A stretch of 64,000 nucleotides of DNA from Xiphophorus maculatus (GCF_002775205.1 NC_036443.1:16654373-16718372), one strand, 5' to 3'; positions 45,229-58,238 are shown, counted from the stretch's first letter. A program made the numbers and translations. Notes: generated from the sequence alone by a model not told the origin.

Positions 45229-46462
45229 TGCAAATAGACAGCAAATAGTATCCTTGAAGATATTTCATGCACAAGCGTAATGAATTCAGTAGCAAGAAAA
45301 GTCCAACATAATCCTTCCTTGTTGTTCAGACTGTGGTTGCAAATGGCTCAAAAGACAACAAGCAGGGGCCTTTTATATGGGATCATGCGTGCACACTTGA
45401 AAGCTGACTGACACTCCATGGAGACACCATCTGTATTTCATCAGCAAGTCAAAAATCCTCCTCAAAACTTTGATAAATATATCCCTGGAGCGTGAGAGGA
45501 GAGGACTTCTAGATCGGTGGTTCCCAAACTTTTCAGCCATTGAACCGCAAAATGACACGTAGAGATTTGTGTTCTCAACTGTCACTACTTAAAGTAAACA
45601 CACACTGTGAGTAAACCAATTAAACAAGAGCACACTGGCAAGCAATCGCATTTGTACATTTTCATTAGTTATTACAACTGTTTTTAAGTGTCGTAACATT
45701 AATTAATGTCATGTCCAATTTGCTCCATTTTTAATTTGTTTTAATTTGAGTGGAAATCATTTCAAGAAAACCCCACCTGATGGTTTGAGATCCACAGTGG
45801 GTCCCAGCCTTGTGTTCAGGTAATGATAGGAAATCGCAATTGCACTAAGATATGAACAACAGTCTGCATAAACTAGAAAACAGGTTTATTTTACTTAGCA
45901 TGTGAAAGGTTTGGAAAATCAAATGTAACAAAAGATTTAATTAAACTCACATACTTTACACATTTTAGCAGTAACTGGCAATTTGGTCCTAAACAACACA
46001 TTACATTTTCTATATAAATGTTTAGTATTAAATGTGAATTCCCTTGGGTTTAATTTTGATGTGACTCATGTTCAATCTGTTTTTAACACCATGTAGTCAG
46101 AAGGATGTTAGGGAAGAGAGGGGGGAAAAAATCCAAAGATCACATAAATGACTTGGAAACCATTAGAGGCCATCTAAATATTTTCTGCAAAATGTTACCA
46201 TCTCAAGTATAAACATGTGGAGCGTGCTAAACACTACTGGGACTTCAACGGGAATCATGTGTTTTGGGTCACATGAGACTTAAATAAAAGTTGTCAGCAA
46301 CAAACACTTCAAAGGATAAATATGTAGAAAAACACATTATTCTATGTTAAAGTGTGTGGCAACATGAACTCTTAGGAATACCATTTTTAAATAAGGACCC
46401 AGAAAAAGCTGCCATCATTTTTTCTATCAGCAGGAAGATGGTCCATATATATATCTATATAT
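45229..46462. other. Upstream region of the adenosine-receptor-like gene
   Basis: No coding exon recognised. GGTGGTTCCCAAACTTTTCA (45517-45536) resembles a hAT-type terminus, but I could not find a convincing partner end or TSD. A possible promoter for the receptor should lie in the first few hundred bases; no TATA motif stands out. Confidence 0.4.
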
Positions 46463-47611
46463 AGTGGCTTTTATCTCCTCCTTTGGCCAGCTAATTATTC
46501 AGATACCCTGCTGGAATAATTAGCTGGCCAAAGGAGGAGATAAAAGCCACTGATATTAAGACTAGAAAACTACTAACAATGCATGGAGGATTCCATCCCA
46601 AATCCAGCACCCTGAGACTGTACACGAGCCGCAAGGAAGGAGGCAGAGGACTAGTGAGTGTGAGAACCACAGTCCAGGACGAAACAACTAAGATCCATAA
46701 ATACATCAGGGACAAAGCCTCAACAGACAATGTGCTCAGTGAATATCTCAGACAACAGGGAACGGAGGTTGAGGTGCCAGAGATACCATCATGGCAGGAC
46801 AAGCCCCTACATTGGATGTACCACCAGCAAATAACCCAAGTGGCTGATATCAGTAAATCCTACCAATAGCTGGAAAAAGCTGGACTCAAGGACAGCACAG
46901 AGGCCCTCATCCTGGCCGCCCAGGAACAGGCCCTAAACACCAGAGCAATAGAGGCCCAGATATACCACACCAGACAAGACCCAAGGTGTAGGTTGTGCAA
47001 GGAGGCCCCTGAGACAGTCCAGCACATAACAGCAGGGTGCAAGATACTGGCAGGGAAAGCGTACATGGAACGACATAACCAAGTTGCAGGCATAGTGTAC
47101 AGAAACATCTGTGCAGAATATGGACTGGAAACCCCGGGATCAAAGTGGGAAACACCCCCAAAGGTGGCGGAGAACGCCAGAGCTAAGATCCTGTGGGACT
47201 TCCAGATCCAGACAGACAAAATGGTAATGGCGAACCAACCAGACATTGTCGTAGTGGATAAACAACAGAGGAAAGCCGTTGTGATAGATGTAGCAATACC
47301 AAGCGACTGCAACATCAGGAAAAAGGAGCACGAGAAACTAGAGAAATACCAGGGCCTCAGGGAGGAACTGGAGAGGGCCTGGAAGGTGAAGACCACAGTG
47401 GTGCCTGTGGTCATCGGGGCCCTCGGGGCAGTCACCCCCAAACTGGACCAATGGCTACAACAGATCCCAGGAACAACATCAGACATCTCAGTCCAGAAAT
47501 GTGCAGTCCTTGGCACAGCCAAGATACTGCGCAGAACCCTCAAGCTCCCAGGCCTCTGGTAGAGGACCCGAGCTCAGAGGATAAGAACCACCCGCGGTGG
47601 GTGAGAAGGGA

Positions 47612-47692
<81 letters not shown>
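46463..47692 (+). mobile_element. 5'-truncated REL-type LINE (R4/Dong/Rex6-like) with 5' foldback
   Basis: The plus-strand frame from 46501 to 47562 encodes the C-terminal end of a LINE polyprotein. It starts RYPAGIISWPKEEIKATD and continues TRKLLTMHGGFHPK (end of reverse transcriptase/thumb). Next comes a CCHC finger CRLCKEAPETVQHITAGC, then QPDIVVVDKQQRKAVVIDVA, the restriction-like-endonuclease (PD...D) region of R2/R4/Dong-type LINEs, ending LKLPGLW-stop. One in-frame TAG (46867-46869, expected Trp) breaks it. The 3' end runs into (TA)n at 47617-47690. At the 5' end a 38-bp segment (46463-46500) is an exact inverted copy of 46514-46551. Confidence 0.8.
47615..47690. repeat. (TA)n microsatellite at the LINE 3' end
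   Basis: About 37 TA dinucleotides directly after the LINE 3' sequence GGGAATTT. The 5' junction is also TA-rich (ATATATATCTATATATAG at 46446-46463), which suggests insertion into a TA microsatellite. Confidence 0.95.
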
Positions 47693-47699
47693 GTGATAA

Positions 47700-48635
47700 G
47701 GACAACTGGAGCATAACAAAGAGTGACTATCTAAAAATTCTATCAATGATCAATGTGAGATCAGAAAACTGCTTTGGTTTGCAAATTCATGGATGTAACA
47801 CCAGAAGAAATCGTCACAACACTTATTCTTAAAAGAAACATAAAAAATGGTTGAAAATCTCTATGAAGAAACCAAGTTAGTTTGCTATTGGAAACTTTAT
47901 GACAGTAATTCTTGGCCTGTACACCTTGCTCAGTTTACGTGTGTGTGGGCGTGTGTTTGCGTGTGTGCGTTTATTGTTGTGAGGGTGTTTTTTGGATGTT
48001 ACTGATTAGCAGGTCTGTTTGCTGTGGCAGTTTTTAATGCATGCTTGTTTTGCATAGAATTTTGGCTATGGTCACATGCCTGTATCTGCCCTGGTACAGT
48101 AAGTCTGTGTATGTGGGCTTGCTTCAAGCACATTAATGTTTATCTCAACAAGCTGCTCTTCACAAGGCATCTTTGTTTGTGTACATAGACAGAGAGAAAA
48201 AAAAAGACTTTTTTCTGCTCTTTTTCATTTTATTTTATCTTGAACAAGATATTTTGACACAAACAGAGCACATTTACGCACATATTTTCATTACCTGCAA
48301 CACAAAATCACAAAACAGAGGAAAAACAACTTTTATTAAGAGACGGATTTAAATTCTACTTATAAAGTAGAGAATATGTCATAATCTTTTAGATTTACTT
48401 GGTGTTTGCCAGCTGACCTCTCATTCACAGCCTGAAATTTGCATGGATCACTTTCATCAGTCTTCTGACACACCACTGTTGTATCTATACAAAGCTCCGA
48501 CTGTCAATAGTTAATGCGCTGGCCTTTCAAATACTTAGTATTTATTTGTCATTAAAATACCTTATAGTTAGAATCTGCACAAAATATGTCACATGAGTCC
48601 AATGATTTTCTGATGTGAGCTTTTTGACACACTAG
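47700..48635. other. Region between LINE and the SPI-like gene, with its 3'UTR
   Basis: No exon seen. A minus-strand AATAAA (forward TTTATT 48541-48546) about 90 nt after the SPI-like stop codon is a plausible polyadenylation signal. A GT-rich run lies near 47937-47975. Confidence 0.4.
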
Positions 48636-50458
48636 CTACTCTAATTTGCTTTCTCCTTGTAGGCCTTTCAGTGTCTTCTCATCGAAGCGGTATGTGAGCT
48701 TCCTCTTCACCTTGTGGATCTCTCCAGTCCGTGAGTAGTTCCTTAGTGCCCGTGCCATCTTCTGGTAGGTCATGGTCTTGCGGTTTCCCTTCCGGCGACC
48801 CCACAGCTGCGCCAGGCTCTCCTTGTTCTGGGAGGAGAACTGAAAGGTCCCAGAGGAGGACTGGACCCACCAGATGCAGCTCCTCATTGATGGAGTCTGT
48901 AGCATCTCAAACAGGAACTGGAACAGGCGCTCCTTCCTCTTTCCTGTTGAAGAGGAAGCAGAGAGAGAAAAAAAAAGGGGTTGATCTGACCGCATCTTGT
49001 GTGCGTAGCTGGACAAAGACACTCCGTCACGAGCTTTTGTTCTGAGAAGTAGTCACTGTAAGGTGTTCTACCTGATAGTGGTGCCAGAGGCAAACTTCTG
49101 TCCTTCCTCTCCCCTCTGTCAGAGGGTGGTGATGGTGAATCTTGGTAATCCTGGTACTGGGAACTGCTTGACTGTGAGTCTGAATCAATGTATATACTGG
49201 TAGGCTCGTAGTATGTTATGTGTTCCTGGATGAACGAAAATAAAAATAAGACAAATAAATCCAACTGAAGATGTGTGATCTGAATACGCTTGACTTTTCT
49301 CACTGAATTTTATAAGATGTCAAAAACTGTTTACTCACCCACTGGTCTTGTGGACTCTGCCAGGCTGGATGTGGAGTTGGCGCCTTGTATTCCTCGTTTG
49401 GAGTGTGGCAGCCGTAGCGCCACTCGTACGGATGCTGACCCGACCAGCTGTTCTCTGAGGAGAGAAAGGCACAAGATTCAGTCGGGCAGAACATCTAAAA
49501 ACAAACAAATATTCCCCCTCCGCTGCCAGCATTCGGCCGACCTATTATCCTGGCGTCCCGGTGGGAGTGAACGTGCGTTTGGTGACCCATGTTAGCAGCC
49601 ATGGATGTTGAAGGTGTGTGAGCGGGTTGGACCTCGAGCGAATGCTCCTGCAGGTACTCCTCGATGACCTCGAGGTCGACCTCAGCGCAGGACGAGGGGG
49701 CCAGCCCACTCCAGGAACCCCGACATCCACCCAGCTTCACCTCAGGCACATAAGCCCTCTGAAAGTCACGCAGCAGGGCAGAAGATTTCAGACGCTCTGG
49801 TTTTCATGAACATTTTGTGTGACACTGGGATGATCTTTTGTTAGTTTTAGCCTCAGGTGTTAACACCTTACATTATTTTTGTTGTTTCAAAGCTTTTGTC
49901 ACTATCTCATGAATTTTAAATGACCTCATCTTTTCCACAAATAATTTTCCATGTCGTCAACTTTCAAAAAATAATGGCTTAGGTAAAACATTTTTTGTGA
50001 AAAGTGATTTTGTCAAAGGTGTCTTAGGCAAAAAAAAAAAAAAAAAAAATCACATTTGGCACAAAAAAAAAAAAAGACTTAGGGCATTATTTCAGGAAGG
50101 TGTCAATATCCTGTTTTCTAAGCAAAAGACAAACTATTCTTATTTTGATAGATTTTACTCAACATTATGAAAATTCAAACTAGATCCAGGTTGCATATTG
50201 TGTCCAGCTAAGGTTTGGATCCTGGAAAAGAGCCAGTTACTAGCTCTGGGATTATGTGTATTTTAGTTTGACTGGCAAATTTATGCAAGTGTTTATGTTT
50301 TCATCTGCATAGATAACATTCAGGCACCACTGATGTGTGGTTCCTAGAAATAAACCCCAATGAGAAAGATCAAATCTTACATAAGACTCAAACAGTATTT
50401 AAAACACAACAACAGCAAAAGGTGGCATTGAACTCACCGTCTCTAACTCTGTCAGCAT
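48636..50458 (-). CDS. SPI-subfamily ETS transcription factor (SPIB/SPIC/PU.1 group)
   Basis: Nuclear DNA-binding factor; the SPI group (PU.1, SPIB, SPIC) controls myeloid and lymphoid genes through GGAA sites. Exons 50458-50438, 49758-49542, 49454-49339, 49225-49072 and 48943-48636 join in frame to 816 nt, 271 aa. The start is ATG CTG ACA at 50458 (MLTELET). The ETS domain is residues about 174-258: [84 protein letters not shown] sequence is most like SPIC, [11 protein letters not shown] like SPIB. The N-terminal part has acidic [18 protein letters not shown] (possible activation segment), a His-rich patch, a YEWRYG stretch and a serine-rich linker; no PEST as clear as in PU.1. The donor at 49542 (GTCGGC) is weak. 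Only about 12 residues follow the ETS domain. Confidence 0.88.
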
Positions 50459-50830
50459 GCTTTAAGGACAAACTAGAAAAAAAAAAAACATAGAAACAAA
50501 ACTCTTATTAGACAACAGAATCAAAGCAAAAAAACATAAAAAGGGAACTGAAAGATGCTTTCACAGACACTTCTCTAAGATGTAAGAGACAATCATATGA
50601 CAGCAAAACACAATAAATACATAAATAAATAAAATGACAAAAGTGTAGCTGCACCTTTGTCAGGTCCTTTGTCTGGTGCTGTGAAGTAGTATCCTCAGGC
50701 AGTGAAGAGTGGCGACATGAGAATTGGAGTGCTCACCTGTACAATGCCTCACTACCTGGGCATCATCTCTCTTATATGGCATGTGCACACTCCCTGCTTC
50801 CCTTTCCCATTGGCCAGCAAGTGCTGAGGT
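50439..50830 (-). promoter_or_regulatory. Promoter and 5' noncoding exon of the SPI-like gene
   Basis: On the minus strand: CCAAT box (forward ATTGG 50809-50813), GGGAAAGGGAAGCAGGGAGT (purine-rich, with GGAA cores), CATATAAG (TATA-like, 50771-50778), then a donor GTACAG|GTGAGC at 50737. The acceptor TTTTTTTCTAG at about 50474 precedes the coding exon. This suggests a very short noncoding exon spliced to the ATG exon. GGAA cores are SPI sites, so autoregulation is possible, as for PU.1. Confidence 0.45.
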
Positions 50831-53800
50831 GGGAGCGGTTTGCAGAACCAGGGTATTTCTGGATATCTGCTGATCTAATAAGAGAATTTTCCCCCCACAC
50901 CAATGTACAATAAAAAAAAGTTTACTATGCGCCTGTATCTGATGCAAAGGTGTGAGTTGTTGGATTGTCGGTTTTAAAAAAGGTGGACTTGATTTGTTTT
51001 ATGTTGCTGTTTTACTTTTTTTTTTTTTAAACTTCAGCACACTGTAAATTTTGAGTTGTTTCTAAAAACTTGTAAATGTCAGGGATATTTGAAATAATTT
51101 ATTCTCCTAAACGTTCAGAGCTTAAGTTACTGAAGTTAGTTTTACTTAGCAATAAAGTAGGTAAATAAATAAATAAAAACTTTGGACATAGTAGGAAAAA
51201 AAGTCAACACAGCTAACAAAAAGTTAACAAGACTCTTTTTTTAAATTAAACACTGGGCTCGTAGTTTTATCAACTAAAACTGCAGCCTGCGAACACATTC
51301 TACATTTAGATAAATAATTTAAGTTTACACTTGTGGTTTTATGTTTCTCCGTCAATCCAGCGTCTTTTAAGGTTTGCATGACAGAAATTAGCACTCTGAA
51401 CAATGTCATAGAAAACAATTTGACCAAAATCAACCATTAGTTCCAAACCCTTAAGTTTTAAAAGAGGAAAATATCGAAGTTGTTCATTTTCAAAACAGAC
51501 CTTTGGCTAAACATACTTTTTGTTCAAGTTGTGAAGTTTTGACCTATAATTTCAAACTAAACTTGAACATCTGATCACAAGCAATCTTCTGCTCTCACAC
51601 TGCCATGTCCAGGTGAAAGGGTCTAGTCTGAAGATTCTTGGTACATCAGTGAACATGTGCAAACCTCAACTTGTTTTGTCAAAGTCCTCTCTATTCAGCT
51701 CTCAGTACAACCATACCACATTAAAAGAGTTCATTAGTTATTTAGTTCAAATCAAAACTGTAAAGACAAAAATTTAAACGACACCAGTGTAGAGAGTGAC
51801 ACACTTCAAGTGGCTTACAGTCAGTTAAAACTTACAATTTGTTTCTAAGAAAAGCAAAATCTCAAAGTAAAGATTCATCTGGTAATGAAGCTATACTTTT
51901 ATGTAACAAAATAGATTAATGTCTGATGACATTCTAATTTACTGAGGTGCACCGGTATCTTAAAAAAATAATGCATGTTATCTTTACCCCCAGATTTTGT
52001 TTTTGTACTTTTATTTCATGCAAATCACAGCCCATGGGATATCTGTGGTTTCTTATTGCATTTGTGACATTGGAGGAAAATCCTGGCTTTAATGCGGTGT
52101 TGGAGACATACAGGTAGACTGAGTACAGTTAGTTAAACATGTCTGCTGCAAATTAGAATTTGTATTAAAATGTCATATTAAAAAAATAGTAATAGATTAA
52201 AAGCAAAAAAAAAAATTATAATTTATTAAACTGTTAATAATGTTCACTTTGCTTCTGAATACATTTTAGGTTCTGGTTGTTTAATATCTGGGACAACAAA
52301 GAAATGTTTGTAAGGGAATCTTTGTTTTGTGATGATATATTGGTGTGTTATATATGAGAAAGAGAAAGAACACCAGAAAGAGACATATCTGTTTAATCAG
52401 ATGTCACAAAATAACTTTAAGGTGTTATCATTAATAACCCCCATATAATCACTTTAAAGTAAGTATACATGGATTAAATATGCAGCAGTTTGTATATTAT
52501 TCAATAAAGCAGGGCTGTTATCTCAAAAATGTTATAAAAGATTATACGTGGGCTGTTAGCAGAATCTAAGGAGAAAACATTTTCTTTAGAAATTCAATTG
52601 TTACGCTGACAGCTGCATAGTTGCCTTAGAGGCCATCTGGTGACTCCTTATTGACCCCTCTGCTCAGTTCTGCAAACACCTACTGTACATCTGTCAAACA
52701 GAACGAGATCAGTAAACTACTAAAGGGAAGCAAACAAACACCAGCATTGCATCACAGGTTAATGCATGACATGATGTCATGTACAGGTTACACTGCATGT
52801 ATGCCTCATTGTGTCTTTCTATTGGGTTTGTTCCTTTTTAATGTTGTGCCGGAGTGTGCTTGTGCTGGTGTTTGCGCGCGCATGTGTGTGTGTTAACAGG
52901 CGTAGATTCCACTACAAAAAAACGGCAGCGTAACATTTTTTATTTTTTTCCCTTGTGGGCTGTCGGTGTCTAGGGATTCCCCCAGCTATGCTATTTTTTT
53001 CCTTTACTGTAAGAACAAATTTGCTAGCACAACAAACTGAAGTAACCTGTTGTGTCAGGAGAGGTCAAACGATTCCTGTATCTTTATGCATTTTGAAATA
53101 GACTACATGGTATTTCTTTTTCAAAATCGTTACAGATTAGCAATTCATTGCGCTAATAATCTCACCTAAACAGGTTCCTCCAGATTGTCTTTCAGGAGTT
53201 CTGTTAAAAGGTTGCACCCAGTTGCTATTTTTCCTGCAGTGTTTAAGTCTCTCTTTTTTAAGATTCATAAACACTGTTAACATGAACCATTATTGCAGTT
53301 TTAAGCTTGGATTTGTTTAAGGATGGTCATTTTGTTTCTGGGCCCTCTTGAGCCTTTGGACCAGCTAATCTGGATTTATGACAAATGAAGACGGGAATAG
53401 ATTTTACTTGCTTCTAGTGTTTTGCAAGAATATCAACACAAAGATCCTTAAGCAAATTACTTTAAATTGAAATTTGAATGCGCTGACTGTGATGGCTAAC
53501 TGTTCTTTTTTTTTTTTTTTTTACCTTGATTTCAAAGAGTGCATTATTCTCAGTGAATACATTACAAGCAGATCATTCACTTCAGGCAGACAAGACTTAA
53601 TTTCCTGGTTTTCTCTGTGTGGGCTGAATACCTGGCATTCATGCGGGATTCCGAAAACAATCTAAAAAAAAAATGTATGCCAAAATGACCTGCAAGCCTC
53701 AGCTGGAAACAAGAGAGATCAGGAAATTATACAAAACAGAATTCACCCATGGAGCACTTTCTAGGACACAGGGAGTAAATGTTGACAGATTAACCCAGAA

Positions 53801-54090
53801 CAAATAAAATAAATCAGAAAAAATATCATTAAAATGCTACTGACTGATGAATTTGTGGTCATCTTGAACCCAAGTTCAGAACAGTTGACCTCCTTGATAA
53901 GATAATATATGACATGTAATATATTACATTTATGTTTTACACCTGAACCTTTATCTCTTCATAATAAAAACTGGCACTGTGTTTGCAGGAACGGGTTTAA
54001 TAACTTCAAATCAAATATATCAAAAATATTGCTGCATGGATATACACAGAGCAAAGATGATGGAGGTGAAGTAAGACAGCGTGAACAAAG
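50831..54090. other. Gene-poor region right of the SPI-like gene
   Basis: I see no exon, RNA gene or structured repeat that can be named. It has A/T homopolymers (51012-51029, 53507-53521) and a short GT-rich stretch (52870-52893). ORFs are short and without domain signatures. Confidence 0.45.
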
Positions 54091-54099
54091 CTGTGTAAG

Positions 54100-54480
54100 C
54101 GTGTCTTAAAACTGCCACAGTGATAAAATTACACATCCAAGCCCAAATCTTTCCATACATCCTCAATAATATTTGGTTAAATTTTTTTCCAGCATGTTGC
54201 ACCTCAACCACATGTCTTTTGTAGGTATCAACTGGATTCTGGTAAAATCCAATATGCTTGCCTCAATATGTTTTGGCAGAGTTAGTAGAAATCATTCAGA
54301 TTGGTTGCTTTTTTGACACAAATCCGGGTTTCAAGCATAGTCCACAAATTTTCAATAGGATTTTCTGGATTGGTTTCTCCCAAAGAGAGGAATGCAACAT
54401 GCTCTCTATTACTGAACAAGTCTGTCACATGTGAAAGCTGCTTTTGGAAGCATATGTCAAACATATTCATTGATGATTGG
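54100..54480 (-). pseudogene. Tc1/mariner transposase C-terminal fragment
   Basis: The minus-strand frame has ETNPENPIENLWTMLETRIC then VKKATNLNDFY, matching the Tc1 transposase DLNPIENLW...L motif around the third catalytic residue and its C-terminal tail. Frame 54470-54282 is open, but the N-terminal DNA-binding part and other catalytic segments are missing or shifted. Confidence 0.7.
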
Positions 54481-57350
54481 CATTCATTTTAAGCACTATG
54501 AATAAAACCCAGGAATTTAAACCAAATAATTTTAATAAAATGTGACATTTGGAATGAAGATAGTATTCAAATATTACAAATAATAAGCTGTGGTCAAGGC
54601 TTGCTTGGTAACAATTCTCAAAATTGATTATATGGATTTTTGTCCAACAAAGCTTGAATCCTGTGCTGAATGCATTCTTGTTTTCAAAAATCATTGAAGT
54701 TTTATGTTGTTGGGAAAATCAATACGTCAAATAAATCAGCTACAGCACAAAATAAATTAGATTCAGGCTCAAGGTGAGTGCATATGTACTTCTGACCAAA
54801 AGTGTAGCTATGTGCTCACTCATATCCTAAGCTACTGGAACACCAAACATAAATATTTTCTCTTTTTTTACCCAAAGAACGCCGCTGATGTTCTCCGTGC
54901 CATGAATGTTTATGCTGGATCAGTAACTGCATCCACTCAGCTTCTGGTTATTGATTGAGCTGATTTTGTAATAGATTTTTTTCTCATTTATCATTTTGCA
55001 TAGCCTGACCATTGCCTTCCAGTGCTTCCATCACAGTCTGGGCTTTCTCTCCTTGACTCAGATTATCTCCGGTAGATTTTTTTTTTACCGGGCCAAGTGA
55101 TTCGGTACAATTTTAAACCTCGACAAAATCCACGGCTGCAGGAAGCAACCATTTCTCAACAGCTGAGAGCCCAGACCTTCTATGCGAAGTAAAGTGAAGT
55201 ACAAAGGTATGGTTACTACTAGGCTATGCATAACCTTGCAACTCACTGCTGATGAGATTTAAAGTCAAAATGATCCAGGAACAAGTGAAAATGCTCACAC
55301 CTAATGTACAGAAGAGCATGCACAACTGTTTTAACCCTCAGGATAGGGTGTGCACACATGCAAACAATGTAAAGGTACATACATTCATCCGAATATGTTA
55401 GATTAAGATTATACAGCATGTTTCAGTTTTGTCCCTGAGGCATGAGATTATTTAGTACTAATAAAAGCTTCACAAGAAAAGCAAACAGCTACTTTTTTAT
55501 TAAGTTTATTATTAACCCACCCTGCATCATGCTGAAATCAGGATCATAATTTGTTTTTATGAGCTGTCGCTATCAAAACTCGAAGTGTCACAGACATAAC
55601 AGCAGCTTTGTTATTTTTATATAATCTCTATGATAAATCCATCCATGTTAAAGTAAAAGAAAAAAAAAACATATCTGAGGGTGCAAAGTTAGATCTCGTG
55701 TCCAAACATAAATCTATAACTATTTAAGTTTTGAAAAGTATTTTACAACATTTGAGTGAAGAACATATAAGATCTAGGAGATTTTTAAAGTTTCACCTCA
55801 ATTTGTATGATATTTTCCATTTTTTTTCATGTTTTTTTATGAATGAACTGAGCTCACAAAACGTTTTTTCAGGGAGATATTTCATTCTACAAGTGCTTGA
55901 GATGATAAATTATGTTTATGGGTTACAAAGATAATGTTCCTCTAACTGGCCACCAGATTCCCCAAAAATGACGTGTAACATTGTTATACACGTCATTGTA
56001 CAACATTGTGTCACAATAAAACACATAGACAATGAGGAAACATTTGAGTGTTTTCTTCATGTTGTAAAAGGTTTTCAGACTCTCAGCTGATTTTTGAAGT
56101 TTTTGACTTATAAATGTATTTAACTACGAATTTTATTTTTAAATTTTAGAATTTTTAAATATTATTTCTAAATAAAAACCCCAAAAGACCTCTTTAAGAA
56201 AACACCAGGAGGTGAATAAGGGAGACTTGATAAACGTGTTTGGAAAAACCCTGGGCTTTCAGTCAGATGGATGACGGTTAGGATTCCTATTGCTCTGCGC
56301 GCACCTGGAGTATTCACACAAGGTGATAAGGCCAGGCAGTCTCTGGACGCTTACAGTCTGAAACACACCTATAAACCCACCGACACAGAGTTTCACTTAC
56401 TTGATTTGTGTCCCTGAAAGAGTTGGGTATCCAGAAATTCAAAATAATCAACATATTAATGAGTAGACAGTGGCCTCTTCAATTATTAACTAGTTTAAGG
56501 AATGTCTGGCTCGTAGGGGCAACTGGAAAGAGACAGAAGTTATTGTTCAGTAACTTTCTGTCCACAAGCTGTGCACAACAATTGTGTAGTTGACTTCAAT
56601 CAATGTGTATACGTTGCCTGTTGCTGGGCATGTGTGATAATGTCTACATGGGTGTGTAAGGGAAATTAAAAAGCGTGTCTGAGTCACTCATGTCATTCAA
56701 CGGTCTCAGTGTAGCAGGTGACTTGTAAAACTGATTCAGAAACCTACACACACTGTTGGTCATGAGTGTGTCAGCTCTGAAGCAATTAAGATGATTGCAT
56801 TGCCTCTTATCAGGCCCACCATCAGTTGCTGATGAGCAAGGGTCTTTGTGTTTATGTGTATATATCTGTGTGTCCAGGTGTCGGTGGATTTACAGTTACA
56901 GCTTAACCCCCCCAGATTAGTGAATATACGCAAATCACCTGTACACATGCAGGTTAGCGGGAATTCCCCCAACGCTCACTCAGAAGCAGAGAGTGTGTTT
57001 GTGTGTGTCAAGTGATAAGTGCCAGACTTGTTTGTTCCTAAAGGGAGTCTTTCTATGAACACAAACACTTCTCAAGGTGGACTAACTCGACTTATACAGT
57101 TTCCAGGGCCTGTTCTCGTCATGGATTTAATTGAAACTAAATGAAACAGCCTTCTTTACAGATGTCTTGTTTTTGTTTTTTTGCTACAGTTTGCATAAAA
57201 TGTTGCAATAAAAAACAGTTTTGACAATTTACTTCATTTAGTAAGTGGAAATAGATAATTAAATCAACATGGCTCTGATGTGAAAATCTAATACTTGTCT
57301 GTGACAACAACAGTGATAACTGAAAGTTAGTTTGCTATGTTGCTCTGGTG
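54481..57350. other. Gene-poor region
   Basis: No exon recognised. An 11-bp perfect inverted repeat AATGACGTGTA (55967-55977) / TACACGTCATT (55987-55997) with CRE-like TGACG cores is the only structure that stands out. Confidence 0.4.
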
Positions 57351-57359
57351 AAATTTTTG

Positions 57360-57800
57360 CCCACTTTTCTTTATTTCAGTCACATTGGAGAGTTTTCAAG
57401 CATGAATGTCTTTTGAAAGTTAACACCACAGCATCCCAGTGATATTTAGGCCTGGACTTTGATTAGACCACTTCAAAACCTTATCTTTTTGTGCTTTGGA
57501 TTATTGTCCAACTGCATAACCCAGCTGCACCTCACACACAGATGGCCGGAAATTCTTCAGGATTTCTTGGTATCAAAAGTAACGGTTCCATCAGTCACAC
57601 CTCCAAATCACCGTACTGACACCGTCAAGTTCGGGGGTCTCATTGATTCCAAAATTTTGGGAAGCAAAAAGATGGTCTTTAGCAAATGTAGAAAAGCTTT
57701 TGAATTTTTGTTAGTAGTTTTTTTTTTTTACTTTGAACTCTCTCGTGGAATCCATTCTCCTCAGTTTTTCTTTCATATTGTTGAATCATGATCTGTGATC
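57360..57800 (-). pseudogene. Decayed Tc1/mariner transposase fragment
   Basis: Minus-strand ATGCAGTTGGACAATAATCC AAAGCAC (forward about 57493-57519) reads MQLDNNPKH, a mutated Tc1 QQDNDPKH motif. Flanking sequence follows the order of the antisense Tc1 copy common in fish (CCACAGCAT ... GGCCTGGACTTTGATTAGAC on the plus strand). No intact frame. Confidence 0.6.
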
Positions 57801-57877
57801 CAAACCAAGGTAAATGAGTCCTGAAGTGCTTTGAATGCGATCAACAAATTATTGCTTTGCTAAAGTAATTCTGGTAG

Positions 57878-58238
57878 TATCATGAACTGCGGTGTGAGGT
57901 GGTGAGGCAGGACGCAGCAGACCCAGGTTGGAGTGAGGAGAAGTAGTTTAATGAAGAATATAGTCCAAATGTCCACAAAAACCTGGCAGCACGACTGAGC
58001 AGAAGCCTGGGGTCAACGTTAGTAGCGGCAGGATAAACGAAGGGACAGAAAGACAGACTGACACAACAAACGACAAGGACCTGACAGAGATGCAGAGACA
58101 CAGGTGACATTAAATACACAGGAAGTAATAAGGGAACGAGACACACCTGGGAACAATCAAGGGGAAGACAAGACAACATGGAAACTCAGAAGACACAGAA
58201 ACTCAAAATAAATACACAGAAAAACACAGATCCTGACA
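57878..58238. mobile_element. Solo LTR, copy 1, with 5-bp TSD
   Basis: 361 bp, flanked by GGTAG (57873-57877 and 58239-58243). Read on the minus strand it starts TGTCAGGATCTGTGTTTTTC and ends near CAGTTCATGATA, i.e. TG..A with one mutated end compared with copy 2. No internal region, gag or pol flanks it, so it is a solo LTR. It aligns by eye along its whole length with the element at 60120-60537. Confidence 0.8.

Noticed and set aside
46860..47543. 227-codon minus-strand ORF
   Set aside because: It is the antisense shadow of the LINE coding region on the plus strand, where the CCHC finger and endonuclease motifs are found.
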